Shown: positions 22,715 to 32,347, counted from the first letter of the stretch. The stretch is 64,000 nt of DNA from JAJDNH01 sp964552395 (GCA_964552395.1 CAZKGM010000008.1:1-64000), one strand, 5' to 3'. Numbers and translations are program-made. Notes: generated from the letters alone by a model not told the origin.

Positions 22715-24774
22715 TGGCAGAGCGGCTCTTCAGAGCCCGGTCTGTGCTGCGCGCTTTCCTCATTGCGTTGCTGGTTGTGCTTCCAGCGTGGGCCGGGATC
22801 GCCGCGCGGCGCGGTGAGCCGACACTGGCGTTCCTGGCGCCGGCCGTCGCCGCACTCCGCGGCCTGGGTCGGTGGCTGGTCGCCTGGTGGAGCGGATACG
22901 GTGCGACTCTCGCTCTGATCGCGGCGGGGGCGGCACTGGTCGTAGCGGCAGTTGGGGTCGTCCGCACCGGAACCCGTCCCCGCCCAGCTCCGACCTGGTG
23001 TTTTGTCGGGGCCGCGCTCCTGGTAGCTCTCGCCGGAGCGACTTCGGGGCTGTGGTTGGCGGCGATCGGGGCCGCCGTCGTCGTTGCGGTTGGGGCGGTG
23101 CTGAATCCAGAGGGCTCACGGCCGCTGACCCCCTATCGTCCGGCCCCGGAGGCATTGCTCGGAATCCTCGTCCTTGGCGCCGTGATGCGGTTCGTGCTCA
23201 TCGCTGTCCATCCGGTGGGGTTCGGCACCCACGGGATCGTTCACCTGAAGCTATCGGTCGACCTTGTGGACCGCTTGCTGGGCGGTGGTATCACGCTTGA
23301 CCATCCGTTCGCGCCCTCGGCCTACCTCAGCGAGCAGCAGGGTCCGATGGCTGTTGTCAACGCGCTCGGCTTTGCGGTTTTTGGTGTGGGCTTCACACAG
23401 GCGAGGCTGACGCAGGCAGTGCTCGGGGTCATGACGATCTGGCTCGCCTTCCTCTTCGGCCGCCGGCTCTTCCACGCGCGGGCCGGGCTCGTCCTCGCCT
23501 TCCTGATTGCTGTCTCCCCATGGCACGTCGCCGTCTCGCGCTTCAACGACGCCGAGCACGTGCTCGCCACGTTCCAGGCGCTGTTCGCGCTGTGGGCGGT
23601 GCTGCGAGCGGACCAGGAACGCACGGCGTCGGCGTTTGCCGTGGCCGGTCTTGCGTGCGCCCTGAGCTGGTACGTCTACGCCACCAACCAGGCCCTGCTG
23701 CTCGTCCTGCTTGGGTATCTCGGGTGGCGGTTTGCCCGCAGACCCCGTGTCCTGGGTCGCTACTGGCGTGGGCTCGCCCTGTTTGCGGTCGTCTTCGTTG
23801 TCGCCAGCCTGCCTCCCGTTGTCGCCACTGTTCGCTCCGGGCGCTACCTCCCGATTCGTTCCAGCTACCAGGTCAGTGGGCGAGGTCCCTACGTCATGGC
23901 GCGACCGGAGCGGGTACCACGAGATCTGGGCGCCGCCGTTGGCGCACTGTACAGCGAGGCCAACGACCCATGGTTCGCGAAGAGCCGGGGTGGCGGCCTC
24001 GACGCGATGGTGGCCGTGCTGCTTCCCGCGGGGCTCATCTGGTGCGTGATGGCCCTGGCCGGTGATCGCTTCCGAGACCCGGCGTTCATGCTGCTGCTGT
24101 GGACGGGAGTCGGGCTGCTGCCAGCGGTCCTTCTCAGACACGTGGAGTTTCGACGCCTCCTGCTTGTCGAGCTCGCAGCGGAGGTGCTGGCGGCCATCAT
24201 GCTGACGGAGGCGGGCCGGCTCGCAGCTCGGTCGCGTGGAGGACGCCGAGCCATGTTCTTGGCCGTTCCGCTCATCGTCGTCGCCTGGGCCGCCGTCGCT
24301 ACGTACACGTTTTGGGACCGTGTCACGGTGTTCGAAAGTCGCAGCTCGACCTACTGGGTACAGCTCGTGGACGACATTCGCGGGCGGCTGGGCAAAGAGG
24401 GCATTGTGGCAGTCGTGGCGGCCAACCGGGACCAGACCGCCGAGCACCTTGATGCGATCCGGCTTGGCGCCTACGGCCAGGTGCGTGCCCTCGCCCAGCG
24501 AGGCGTGCCGTTGGAACGCGCCGTGCAGGTGGTGCCTGTGCAAGACGCCCAGACGGCCATCCAAGGGGACCTGAGGAAGGGCGTCCCGGTGCGAGTGGTG
24601 CTGTCGCGGAGCCTGGCCGACGACAAGCCACTGGCACAGAAACTCGAGCGCGTCGTCTACTCGTTGGATCCGAAGGCTCACCGGGAGGGCGTGGTAGATC
24701 AGCTTGGCAACGTCGCCCTGATCGCATGGACTGTTGCACCGGCGCAACCGGAGCCCGGACCCCTGCAGCCTTAG
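22714..24774 (+). CDS. GT-C fold membrane glycosyltransferase-like protein (PMT/ArnT type)
   Basis: This 686-residue protein has about 11-13 transmembrane segments over residues 10-500 and a soluble extracytoplasmic C-terminal domain, as in the dolichyl/undecaprenyl-phosphate sugar transferases of GT39/GT83. The segment GVMTIWLAFLFGRRLFHARA and the following ISPWHVAVSRFNDAEHVLAT are typical of the family. The first large loop (VHPVGFGTHGIVHLK) lacks the acidic pair normally found there, so activity is uncertain. ATG 22714 overlaps the upstream stop by one base. Confidence 0.75.
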   Translation: MAERLFRARSVLRAFLIALLVVLPAWAGIAARRGEPTLAFLAPAVAALRGLGRWLVAWWSGYGATLALIAAGAALVVAAVGVVRTGTRPRPAPTWCFVGAALLVALAGATSGLWLAAIGAAVVVAVGAVLNPEGSRPLTPYRPAPEALLGILVLGAVMRFVLIAVHPVGFGTHGIVHLKLSVDLVDRLLGGGITLDHPFAPSAYLSEQQGPMAVVNALGFAVFGVGFTQARLTQAVLGVMTIWLAFLFGRRLFHARAGLVLAFLIAVSPWHVAVSRFNDAEHVLATFQALFALWAVLRADQERTASAFAVAGLACALSWYVYATNQALLLVLLGYLGWRFARRPRVLGRYWRGLALFAVVFVVASLPPVVATVRSGRYLPIRSSYQVSGRGPYVMARPERVPRDLGAAVGALYSEANDPWFAKSRGGGLDAMVAVLLPAGLIWCVMALAGDRFRDPAFMLLLWTGVGLLPAVLLRHVEFRRLLLVELAAEVLAAIMLTEAGRLAARSRGGRRAMFLAVPLIVVAWAAVATYTFWDRVTVFESRSSTYWVQLVDDIRGRLGKEGIVAVVAANRDQTAEHLDAIRLGAYGQVRALAQRGVPLERAVQVVPVQDAQTAIQGDLRKGVPVRVVLSRSLADDKPLAQKLERVVYSLDPKAHREGVVDQLGNVALIAWTVAPAQPEPGPLQP

Positions 24775-24815
24775 CCGGCGGCGTCCGCGGTGCCGGCGAC
24801 ACGCCTTGCCTCGGG

Positions 24816-27008
24816 CTACGGATGCCGCGGGCCGACCGGCTCGGGCGGGACCCCAGCTTTTTCCGGCTGGAGGTCGACCACAACGACCGTCAGCCGGTAG
24901 TCGGGGTTGGGACCGGCGAGCTCGCTCACCCGGGACCTGGGGTAACGCCGCAGAGCTTCTTGCAGGTCTGCGATAGCGGGCGGCTGCTGCTCACCGTGGA
25001 CCACGGTCTGAAAGAGGAACACGGCCCGTTTCCAGTCCTTGATGCCCCTCAGGGGGTGGATCAGCGGGCGCAGCTTGGTCCACGTGTACCACGGCGTTCG
25101 CGGCAGTGAGCTCAGGCCTGAGGCTGGATCTTCGAGCAGCCGGGGGAATGGTGCGACACCGTCAGCACACGGGATCCAAGCGACCGGAAAGCGGTCCTTC
25201 TCGGCCAAGGTGTCAAGTAGGAGATAGGTGGTCATCGCGGGAAGGTTGGGGTGGGACGCATCGAGCACAGCGATCGTGCCGGGCTCGAGATAGGGCCGAA
25301 GGGAGCGCAGGCTGACCTCGATGCCGGGGGTCCCGGCAGGGTAGTTGGCGCCGGAAAACCAGAGGAAGGACTGCAAGGCCGCCAGACACGAGAAGGCCAC
25401 GATGGCCGTTGCGGAGATGGCAAGACGGAGCGCGCGACGGTGCTGTGTGGCCCAGTGCCAGAGGACGGAGAATCCGACCCCGCCAAGGACCAGCAGGGCG
25501 GGGTACAGGGTGGCGGCGCGCTTGACGTAGCCCTCTGACGACAGAACCGACGGCAGGACGGCGGCGATCGCCCATGCCAGGACGACTCGGGAACGCCGGA
25601 GTGTCGGCACGAGGCATGCGAGACAGATCCCGAGCACCGCGAATGGCAGCGCTGTCCAGTTGAGCGATCTCTGAAGGAAGTCGGGAGCCGTCGGGAGGAA
25701 TGTCTGGTGGAAGAGGTTTGGCACCCGGTAGAAGAGCCCGCTCAGGAGCTCGAGCGTGTTCCTGCCGGTCAGGTGAAGAATCTGCAGGAGAGCGTCGGAG
25801 AGAGCATGCACCGGAGCTGCGTCCCATGATGTGCGGTTGCCGAACTCGTGGACGAGGTCAGGGAACTGCCACCGGTGCGAGGCGATCAGCCACGGCAGGG
25901 GGATCGATGCCGCCCACAGTGCGAGGCCCGAGACAACGGCCAAAAGTGGCTTGAAGCCCAGGCGCCGGATCCGGGGAGAGCGTGTCAGGTAGGCGGTCCC
26001 GAACACGAACACCGGTATCAGGACCGCGCTTTGTCCGGATGGGTAGGTCTGCCAGCTGGCGCCCATCGCCAGGGCGAGCAGGGCGAAATCCAGCGGCCGG
26101 CGGCGTTCCTCCGCGCGGAACAGGGCGAGACACACGATGAGGGGCGCCCACAGCGTCGAGGCATGCGGGTGGACGTCGCTGCGGCCCCAGCCGATCTGCA
26201 GCGGATCCAGAACGAAGAAGGAGGTCGCGAGCAGGGCGGCGGGTCGACCCCCCACCCGTCGGGCGACGGCGTAGAGGAGAGGCACCGAGGCCAGCGACAC
26301 GAGCGCAGCGGCGACCCGGATCGAGAGCACCGTGGATCCGAGGAGGTGTGTCGTCAGCCATACGGGCAGGTAGAAGGAAAGGTGCAGCGGCGCCCACGGG
26401 CCGTTCTTGCCGGCATCGGCCAGCCACATGCCGTGTAGGCTGGTGGCGCCGGCGTAGTACGGCGCCAGCTCGCCCTCGAAGTAGTCGACGATCCTGTCGA
26501 GCTGGTAGAACCGGAACAGCGCGGCGACGAGGATCAGGAGCACCAGGGCCAGAACATCGGTGCGATCCCACACCGCCGTTCGGGGAGCCGCGTGCCGCCA
26601 CGCCGTGGCGTCGGTCCTGGCAACCTTGATCAGGCCGCAGGCGGCCAGGCCGCCTCCGACAAGCCACAGCCCGGCGCCGGCGGTCGGATGTCTCAGAACC
26701 AGCGCGACCTGGCCCCAGGTGGCGGCAACCAGGCCGGCGATCAGCCACCGGGTGGGAGCGTACCGGCCAGCGGCCCTTCCCAGCGCGGCCCAGCACCAGA
26801 GAGCGGTGAGAGCAGTCGCTACCCCCACGGTCAACGGGCCAAAACGGGAGGCGATCGCCGCGCCTGCCGCGACCAACCAGTCCATGAGAGGCGCTGCGAC
26901 AGCCCAGACCTCGCAACGGGCAGCCTGGTCGTGCACAGCGACGGCCACGAAAAGGGCGCTCACGCCGAAGAAGGCGCCGGCAACCAGGACTCCCGCCCCC
27001 CGCTTCAC
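24816..27008 (-). CDS. GT-C fold membrane glycosyltransferase-like protein (PMT type)
   Basis: This 730-residue polytopic protein has about 13 hydrophobic segments. The first periplasmic loop contains VDYFEGELAPYYAGATS with acidic residues in the place used for catalysis in GT39/GT83 enzymes. Later come LLYAVARRVGGRPAALLATS and a DPLQIGWGRSDVHPHAS motif. The C-terminal 150 residues are soluble and probably periplasmic. It starts with GTG 27008. It converges with the GT-C gene at 22714 and diverges from the one at 27065, with 56 bases between start codons. Substrate is unknown. Confidence 0.78.
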   Translation of the reverse strand: MKRGAGVLVAGAFFGVSALFVAVAVHDQAARCEVWAVAAPLMDWLVAAGAAIASRFGPLTVGVATALTALWCWAALGRAAGRYAPTRWLIAGLVAATWGQVALVLRHPTAGAGLWLVGGGLAACGLIKVARTDATAWRHAAPRTAVWDRTDVLALVLLILVAALFRFYQLDRIVDYFEGELAPYYAGATSLHGMWLADAGKNGPWAPLHLSFYLPVWLTTHLLGSTVLSIRVAAALVSLASVPLLYAVARRVGGRPAALLATSFFVLDPLQIGWGRSDVHPHASTLWAPLIVCLALFRAEERRRPLDFALLALAMGASWQTYPSGQSAVLIPVFVFGTAYLTRSPRIRRLGFKPLLAVVSGLALWAASIPLPWLIASHRWQFPDLVHEFGNRTSWDAAPVHALSDALLQILHLTGRNTLELLSGLFYRVPNLFHQTFLPTAPDFLQRSLNWTALPFAVLGICLACLVPTLRRSRVVLAWAIAAVLPSVLSSEGYVKRAATLYPALLVLGGVGFSVLWHWATQHRRALRLAISATAIVAFSCLAALQSFLWFSGANYPAGTPGIEVSLRSLRPYLEPGTIAVLDASHPNLPAMTTYLLLDTLAEKDRFPVAWIPCADGVAPFPRLLEDPASGLSSLPRTPWYTWTKLRPLIHPLRGIKDWKRAVFLFQTVVHGEQQPPAIADLQEALRRYPRSRVSELAGPNPDYRLTVVVVDLQPEKAGVPPEPVGPRHP

Positions 27009-27030
27009 GGCGGCAATCGTACATGATCCC

Positions 27031-27058
27031 TTGCAACCCTGGATGTTCCCGTTACAGT
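27031..27058 (+). promoter_or_regulatory. Putative promoter giving a leaderless transcript of the 27065 gene
   Basis: TTGCAA (27031-27036), 16 bases, then TACAGT (27053-27058) form a plausible sigma-70 promoter. Transcription would start six or seven bases later, at or next to GTG 27065. No Shine-Dalgarno sequence precedes that codon. This suggests leaderless translation, as also proposed here for three other GTG genes. Confidence 0.4.
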
Positions 27059-27064
27059 TGAGAC

Positions 27065-29467
27065 GTGTTGGGCGGTACGACCTCCCGCCGGCGACTCGTT
27101 GCCTGGGCCGCGCTGCTGGTGCTGAGCCTGGGGCTTCACCTGTGGCGGCTGGGGGTGCGATCGTTCCACCACGACGAGGCCATTCACGCTTCGCTTTCCT
27201 TCAACCTCGCCCAGCACGGGACCTACCGCTACGATCCCACCTATCACGGGCCGCTGCTGTACGCACTGACCGCCGCCGGGTTCACGGTCCTTGGCGACTC
27301 CGATTTCACCGCACGCCTTCCGATCGCGCTCGCCGGCGTCCTGCTGCTGGGAGTGGCGTGGAGCCTGCGGCGCGAGATCGGCGAGCGGGCGGCGTGGTGG
27401 ACGGGTTTGCTGGTCACCATTTCGCCGGTGTTCCTGTACTACGGCCGCTTCCTGCGCATGGACGTGCTGGAGGTGCTGACGGTGACGGCGGCGCTGGTCG
27501 CCTTCCTGCGGCTCGTACGCGGGAGCGTCCGCGCCTGGCCGTGGCTCGGGCTGTGGGCCGGGCTCGCCCTCGCCACCAAGGAGACCGCATACGTGACCGC
27601 CTTCCTGCTGGGCCTGACGGTGCTCGTCATGGCGGTCGGACGGGGGTTGGCCGGCCCCGTCTCGGCGGGCGGCAGATGGCTCTTCGAGCACCGCTTCGGT
27701 GTTGCCACATCGCTGCTGGTTGCCGTGGCCGTGGCGGTGCCGCTGTACACAGTCCTGTTCCGGTGGCCGCAGGACGCGATGTTCCCGGTCAAGGCGGTGT
27801 CGTACTGGTGGCACCAGCACAGCATCGAGAGGGTGCGAGGGCCGTGGTGGTACCACTTGCCGCGCCTCGTCCAGTACGAGCTCCTGCCCCTGGCGGCGGC
27901 CACGGTGCTGATGCTGCGCAGGCGGGCGAAGCGTCCGCTGGAGGTCTTCCTCTTCACCTTCGGCGTGCTGTCGATCGTCATGTACTGCTACCTGGGCGAA
28001 AAGGTGCCGTGGCTGGAGGTTCATCAGGTGTGGCCGTTCATCCCGCTGGCGGGGATCGAGCTGGCAGAGGTCTTCGGCGGACGGCGGCGCTGGCCCAAGG
28101 CGGTCGCCGGCGCGGCCCTTCTGCTCACCGCCGCCACGGCGGTGACGGCGGCGTTCGTTACTGACGAGATCTCCCCGTCACTGCCGCGGGTCGAGTCGCT
28201 GGTGTACGTCCAGACCTGTCCGGAGGCGGTCGCGCTGGCGCGGGCGGGCGAGAAGTTGAGCGCGAGCGGGGGGCCGGTGGCAGCGGTCAGCGGCCAGGCC
28301 GAATGGCCCCTGTCATGGTACTGGCGGCACCTCGACGTCTGGTGGGGGTTGCCGCCGCCCGGCATGCGCCCGCCGCTGGCGGTGTGCGATCCCGAGCAGG
28401 AGGCGGAGCTCCGCACCCGGCTCGGGCCGGTCTACAGTGCCAGGCGGATCCCGCTGCGGGCGTGGTGGGTGCCGGCCGGGACCCACCCGAGCCTCGGCGA
28501 TGTCGTGCGCTACCTGCTGACTCGGAGGCCCTGGTCGGCGATCGGCTCGACCGACGTTGTCGTGCTCGAGCGGCAGGCGTCGCCGGCCGCCATGGTTCGC
28601 GAGGTGGCGGTGCCGCAGGTGCTGCGAGACCAGCTCGGCGTGACGGCGGTCGAGGCTCTCGGGGAGGGCTACCTGAGTTCGCCAAGGGGGCTCGCCGTCT
28701 CCGGTCGGCGGCTCGCCGTGGCCGACCCGGGCCTGTCACAGATCGTCTTCTTCGACCTATCCGGCAAGCCGCTCGACATCTCCCTGGCGACCGAGCTGAA
28801 GGAGCCGGAGGACGTCGCCTGGTTGCCGGGCGGTGTGCTCGCCGTTGCCGACACCTGGAACCACCGGGTGCTGGTCACCGACCCTGCCTCCGACAAGGTG
28901 AGACCGGTGCCCGAGCCTGACGGCGGCTGGTACGGGCCCAGGTCGGTCGCTGTCTCCCCGGGGGGCACGCTCGCCGTCAGCGATACCGGCAACAAGCGCA
29001 TCGTGCTGATCGCGCCGGGCGGCCGGCGCGTCTGGACCATCGGGGGGCCGGGCTCGAGGCCCGGTGAGCTGGACGAGCCGGTGGGCATCGCTTGGCTGGG
29101 CAGGCGGCGGCTGCTGGTGTGCGACACCGGCAACCACAGGCTGCAGGTGTTGAGTCAAGACGGGCGCGTGCAGCAGGTCGTACCGCTTCCCGCGGCCTGG
29201 CCGGACCGCTACTCGCGGCCGCAGGTCGCCGTGCTTTCTCCCGATCGCTGGGTTGTCAGCGACACCCCGAACCGGGCGCTGTGGGTGATCCGGGATGGCC
29301 GTCCGGCGCGGGTCGACCTGGCGGTGCTCGGCATTGCGCCGACCGGTGTCGCCTGGTCCGCCCCGCTCCTGCTGGTTGGCGATGCGGGCGGGCGCGTGTG
29401 GAGGCTCGAGGTCGCGCCTGGGAGCAGCGGCGGCGCTGTGGCCCGGTCAGGCTCGGCGACGCGGTAA
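27065..29467 (+). CDS. Agl23-type GT-C membrane protein fused to an NHL beta-propeller
   Basis: The 800-residue product has two parts. Residues 1 to about 420 are a polytopic GT-C module of the flippase-associated Agl23 type (TIGR03663): RRLGVRSFHHDEAI-like first loop with the HDE motif, YDPTYHGPLLYALTAAGF, and ISPVFLYYGRFLRMDVLEVL. Residues about 540-795 contain six NHL-like repeats (for example PEDVAWLPGGVLAVADTWNH, PVGIAWLGRRRLLVCDTGNH), enough for a six-bladed propeller outside the membrane. A linker domain joins them. It may transfer or handle lipid-linked sugars, with the propeller binding partners. Confidence 0.78.
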   Translation: MLGGTTSRRRLVAWAALLVLSLGLHLWRLGVRSFHHDEAIHASLSFNLAQHGTYRYDPTYHGPLLYALTAAGFTVLGDSDFTARLPIALAGVLLLGVAWSLRREIGERAAWWTGLLVTISPVFLYYGRFLRMDVLEVLTVTAALVAFLRLVRGSVRAWPWLGLWAGLALATKETAYVTAFLLGLTVLVMAVGRGLAGPVSAGGRWLFEHRFGVATSLLVAVAVAVPLYTVLFRWPQDAMFPVKAVSYWWHQHSIERVRGPWWYHLPRLVQYELLPLAAATVLMLRRRAKRPLEVFLFTFGVLSIVMYCYLGEKVPWLEVHQVWPFIPLAGIELAEVFGGRRRWPKAVAGAALLLTAATAVTAAFVTDEISPSLPRVESLVYVQTCPEAVALARAGEKLSASGGPVAAVSGQAEWPLSWYWRHLDVWWGLPPPGMRPPLAVCDPEQEAELRTRLGPVYSARRIPLRAWWVPAGTHPSLGDVVRYLLTRRPWSAIGSTDVVVLERQASPAAMVREVAVPQVLRDQLGVTAVEALGEGYLSSPRGLAVSGRRLAVADPGLSQIVFFDLSGKPLDISLATELKEPEDVAWLPGGVLAVADTWNHRVLVTDPASDKVRPVPEPDGGWYGPRSVAVSPGGTLAVSDTGNKRIVLIAPGGRRVWTIGGPGSRPGELDEPVGIAWLGRRRLLVCDTGNHRLQVLSQDGRVQQVVPLPAAWPDRYSRPQVAVLSPDRWVVSDTPNRALWVIRDGRPARVDLAVLGIAPTGVAWSAPLLLVGDAGGRVWRLEVAPGSSGGAVARSGSATR

Positions 29468-29525
29468 TTGTCAAAGGTTCTTGAAAGGGCTCGCTGTGCC
29501 CTTGACTCCCGATTGGCGGGGCCGG

Positions 29526-30194
29526 ATGATGAAAGCGATGGGTAACCATGTCCAGGAGTATGTGTTCAGAGGACGACGGCACGGGACGGACCGCTGCGTC
29601 GGCCGGGCGGCTCGTTCACGCGAGCTTGGCTTCACGCTGATGGAGGCGCTGGTCGTGGTGGCGATCCTCGGCATCGTTCTTGCCGTCGCCATCCCGAACA
29701 TGCAGCGGGCACGCGTGCGGGCGCACATGCTCGAGCAGGTCCGCTCCCTGAAGCAGGCGGCGGCGCTGGGCCGCATCTACGCCATCAGGAACGGATCCAC
29801 GGTGGTTCTCGGCGTCCCGGAGGGGTCCGGAGTCACGGTCACCATGTGGGTCGACAACGGCGCGACCCCGCTCGTGTATGACGACGGTGAGATGGTGCTG
29901 GAACGGTGGCGCATCGCCGACGACGTCAGCCTCGCCGAAGCGACAGACGCAACCCGCAGGCTGCGGCCGTTGTCTGCAGGTGCCAAGGGCATCGTCTTTC
30001 GCGCTGACGGCGTCGTGGAGTCCAACGTGACGCCGCCGCACGACAGCGGCTACGGCGCCGTCGAGCTCACGGGGCCTTTTGGCAATGATCTGCGGATCAG
30101 CGTCCTCGGCGGTCCCGGGACAACCGTCGTCGAGATGAAGGACGCTTCCGCTTCCGGGGGCTGGACCACCGACATGAAGTACTGGAGGTACTGA
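29526..30194 (+). CDS. Prepilin-like minor pilin (FimT/GspH type)
   Basis: This 222-residue protein has a type IV prepilin signal: a basic leader ending REL, then G/FTLMEALVVVAILGIVLA with Glu at mature position 5. Cleavage and N-methylation by PilD are expected. The globular C-terminal part has the RARVRAHMLEQ helix extension and beta-rich region of FimT/GspH proteins. The leader is long (about 36 residues) from ATG 29526; ATG 29529 and 29538 are also possible starts. It heads the pilus operon and its stop overlaps the next start by one base. Confidence 0.8.
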   Translation: MMKAMGNHVQEYVFRGRRHGTDRCVGRAARSRELGFTLMEALVVVAILGIVLAVAIPNMQRARVRAHMLEQVRSLKQAAALGRIYAIRNGSTVVLGVPEGSGVTVTMWVDNGATPLVYDDGEMVLERWRIADDVSLAEATDATRRLRPLSAGAKGIVFRADGVVESNVTPPHDSGYGAVELTGPFGNDLRISVLGGPGTTVVEMKDASASGGWTTDMKYWRY

Positions 30195-30688
30195 TGAGGG
30201 AGGCGTCGACGGGCGCTCGGCAGCGGGGCTTTTCTCTGATCGAGGTTCTCGTCGCGCTGGCGATCCTGGGGTTTGTGGTGCTCGGGATCGTGGGCCTGTT
30301 CTCGCGGTCGGTGCTCGAGAACGCGAGCGGGTTCGATTATGCACGCCTGTCCGCCGTCGCCCGGCACATCGTTGAGGACATGCAGTCCCGGCCGTTCACC
30401 GACCCGGTGCTGGCGGCTGGAACGAGGCAGTGGACGGGCACTTTGCCGCAGGGATTCAGAGTCGACTATGCAGTAGAGGATTTCAGGGTCTTCAACTGGG
30501 CCGAGGTCCAGGCCACTCCCTGGCCGGCGCCGGCGCCGACCGCGGTGCCGACGCCCGGGGTGCCGACGCCGGTCCCGGGCGCCAACACCGTGGCCAACCT
30601 GAAGCGGGTGACCTTGCATATCCGCACGACCAAGGTGGCCGGCATCGGGCTGCGGGACTTCGTGGTCACCGCGCTGATTGCACCGTAG
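30194..30688 (+). CDS. Minor pilin, PilV/GspI type
   Basis: This 164-residue protein carries a prepilin leader RQRG/FSLIEVLVALAILGF with the conserved Glu at +5 and a hydrophobic helix. It matches the PilV/GspI group of minor pilins that prime pilus assembly with PilW and PilX. A proline-rich insert (about residues 110-133, PAPTAVPTPGVPTPVPG) is unusual and echoes the Thr-Pro repeats of the PilY1-like protein downstream. ATG 30194 overlaps the previous stop (TGATG). Confidence 0.8.
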   Translation: MREASTGARQRGFSLIEVLVALAILGFVVLGIVGLFSRSVLENASGFDYARLSAVARHIVEDMQSRPFTDPVLAAGTRQWTGTLPQGFRVDYAVEDFRVFNWAEVQATPWPAPAPTAVPTPGVPTPVPGANTVANLKRVTLHIRTTKVAGIGLRDFVVTALIAP

Positions 30689-30693
30689 GAGTC

Positions 30694-31773
30694 ATGAGCA
30701 TGCAGGACAACGAGCTGAGCCGGGGATTCACCCTCATCGAGATGCTCATTGCGGTCGCCGTCTTGGTGGTCGTGTTCGTGGGCCTGCTGGGGATGCTCGA
30801 GAGCTCGTCGAGGGTTTCCAAGGTCGAGTCCGAGCTGGCCGACGTGCAGGAGAACGTGCGCTACGCAACCTACGCCCTGGTCCGTGTCGTGCGTACCGCG
30901 GGCGGTACGAACCTGCCCCTGGCCCAGATGGTGGGTGGCAGCCTCAACTGGGTGTCCCTGCAGATCCTGGACAACCAGACGGCGGCCTTCACCGATGACA
31001 TGAGCGGCAGTCACACCCCGTTCCCGGGCAGCGACGTGCTCCTCGTCCGTGGGTTTTTCCAGTACCCGGTGTACTTCGTCGATCCCCATATTGACGTCGA
31101 CGTCTCCGCGGGGACGGTGACCCTGAAGGCAACCACCGGCGGCTCCGGCATGACCCAGGCGGTGCCAGCCACCGGAACGGAGATCACCGGCAAGGGGCTG
31201 GTGCTGATCGGCCGCAACCAGTACGCGGTGGCCACGATCACGGGTGGGACCGCCAGCGGCAGCGACATGACGGTGACCTTTGCCGGCGGCGGCAGCGACA
31301 CCTGGAACACGCTCAACCCCGGTGGCAGCTATACGCCTCCCGGGTTCGACGTCTACCAGGTGGGGATTCTCGATTCATACGCCTTCTTTGTCGACCAGTC
31401 GTACCAGCTGATGCGGTGGCGCGCGGGGGCGAGCGGCGGGGTCACCGAGCCGGTGGCCCTCGGCATCGGCGGCTTCCAGGTGGCGCTGGAGCTGAGGGTC
31501 GACACCAACGGCGATGGGGTCCCGGATACTCCCCAGTGGTTCTACACCGGTGGCGCCGGCGCCCCCACCGACCCACAAGCGGTGAACGGCGAGCCGCTGA
31601 TGCTGCGCCTGACGGTTCTCGGCCGAACGTCCTTTCCGGTCCCCAACTGGGGCGAGCCGACTGCCACCTTCAACGTCGAAAACATGGATCCCACGACCGT
31701 GACTCCGTCCATGCGCCGGTCCAAGTGGCGCACCCTGCAGGTGCAGGCGGCGTTGCGGGACTTCGTGCTGTGA
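30694..31773 (+). CDS. Minor pilin, PilW type
   Basis: This 359-residue protein has the prepilin signal LSRG/FTLIEMLIAVAVLVV followed by a long globular part, the size expected for PilW. The region VQENVRYATYALVRVVRTAG is the family-typical helix after the transmembrane segment. An Asp-rich loop VDTNGDGVPDTPQ resembles a calcium-binding site. ATG 30694 lies five bases after the PilV-like stop. It probably sits in the pilus-tip complex with PilV, PilX and PilY1. Confidence 0.8.
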   Translation: MSMQDNELSRGFTLIEMLIAVAVLVVVFVGLLGMLESSSRVSKVESELADVQENVRYATYALVRVVRTAGGTNLPLAQMVGGSLNWVSLQILDNQTAAFTDDMSGSHTPFPGSDVLLVRGFFQYPVYFVDPHIDVDVSAGTVTLKATTGGSGMTQAVPATGTEITGKGLVLIGRNQYAVATITGGTASGSDMTVTFAGGGSDTWNTLNPGGSYTPPGFDVYQVGILDSYAFFVDQSYQLMRWRAGASGGVTEPVALGIGGFQVALELRVDTNGDGVPDTPQWFYTGGAGAPTDPQAVNGEPLMLRLTVLGRTSFPVPNWGEPTATFNVENMDPTTVTPSMRRSKWRTLQVQAALRDFVL

Positions 31774-31780
31774 GGAAATG

Positions 31781-32338
31781 ATGACGGAAAGAAACGCCGA
31801 GCCTGTCGAGAGCTGTACCGCCGAGGAGATCGGCCGCGCCGCCGGCGAGCGCGGATTCGCGCTCATCCTGGCGCTGATGGTGGCGCTGGTCCTGGCCTTC
31901 TTGGGCGTCGGCCTGTTGCTCCAGACCTCCCTCGGCCTGCAGGCGAGCGGCGCCGACCGCTGGGTGGTCAAGTCCCTCAACGCGGCGGACGCCGGCGTCA
32001 TGATGGAGATCGAGCTGATTCAGTCCGGGTATGTCCTCGATCCCAACACCCTTCCCGGCGCCAACAACAACCGCTTCGTTCTTCAGGACGACCCCTCGCT
32101 TCCGGGCCTGCTGCGGGGCGAGTACGAGGTTCGGATCGGACGTCTGTGCGAGGTCCAGCCGGCGACGCCGATTATCGGCTGGGAGGAGCAGTACCGGCAG
32201 CGGTACCTGCACGTCGAAAGCCGCGCCACCCGCTCGATCGGCGCCCTGGTCGGCACGACCGGCGCACAGGTGCGGGCCGACGTCACGATCTGGCCTTTCG
32301 ACATGACCAACATCACTCCTCTGACGAGATGCTACTAG
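31781..32338 (+). CDS. Minor pilin, PilX type
   Basis: This 185-residue protein has a hydrophobic N-terminal helix, ERGFALILALMVALVLAFLG, preceded by a charged leader. Its Gly-Phe is the likely PilD cut site, but it lacks the usual Glu at +5, as PilX/GspK proteins often do. The following SLNAADAGVMMEIELIQSG helix is typical of PilX. Of two adjacent ATG codons, 31781 is better spaced from GAGGA than 31778. It precedes the PilY1-like genes, as in other minor-pilin operons. Confidence 0.75.
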   Translation: MTERNAEPVESCTAEEIGRAAGERGFALILALMVALVLAFLGVGLLLQTSLGLQASGADRWVVKSLNAADAGVMMEIELIQSGYVLDPNTLPGANNNRFVLQDDPSLPGLLRGEYEVRIGRLCEVQPATPIIGWEEQYRQRYLHVESRATRSIGALVGTTGAQVRADVTIWPFDMTNITPLTRCY

Positions 32339-32347
32339 GGGGCGAAG

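Noticed and set aside
24775..24815. Terminator between the convergent GT-C genes
   Set aside because: GCCGGC repeats can pair, but there is no T-run on either side and the loop is large.
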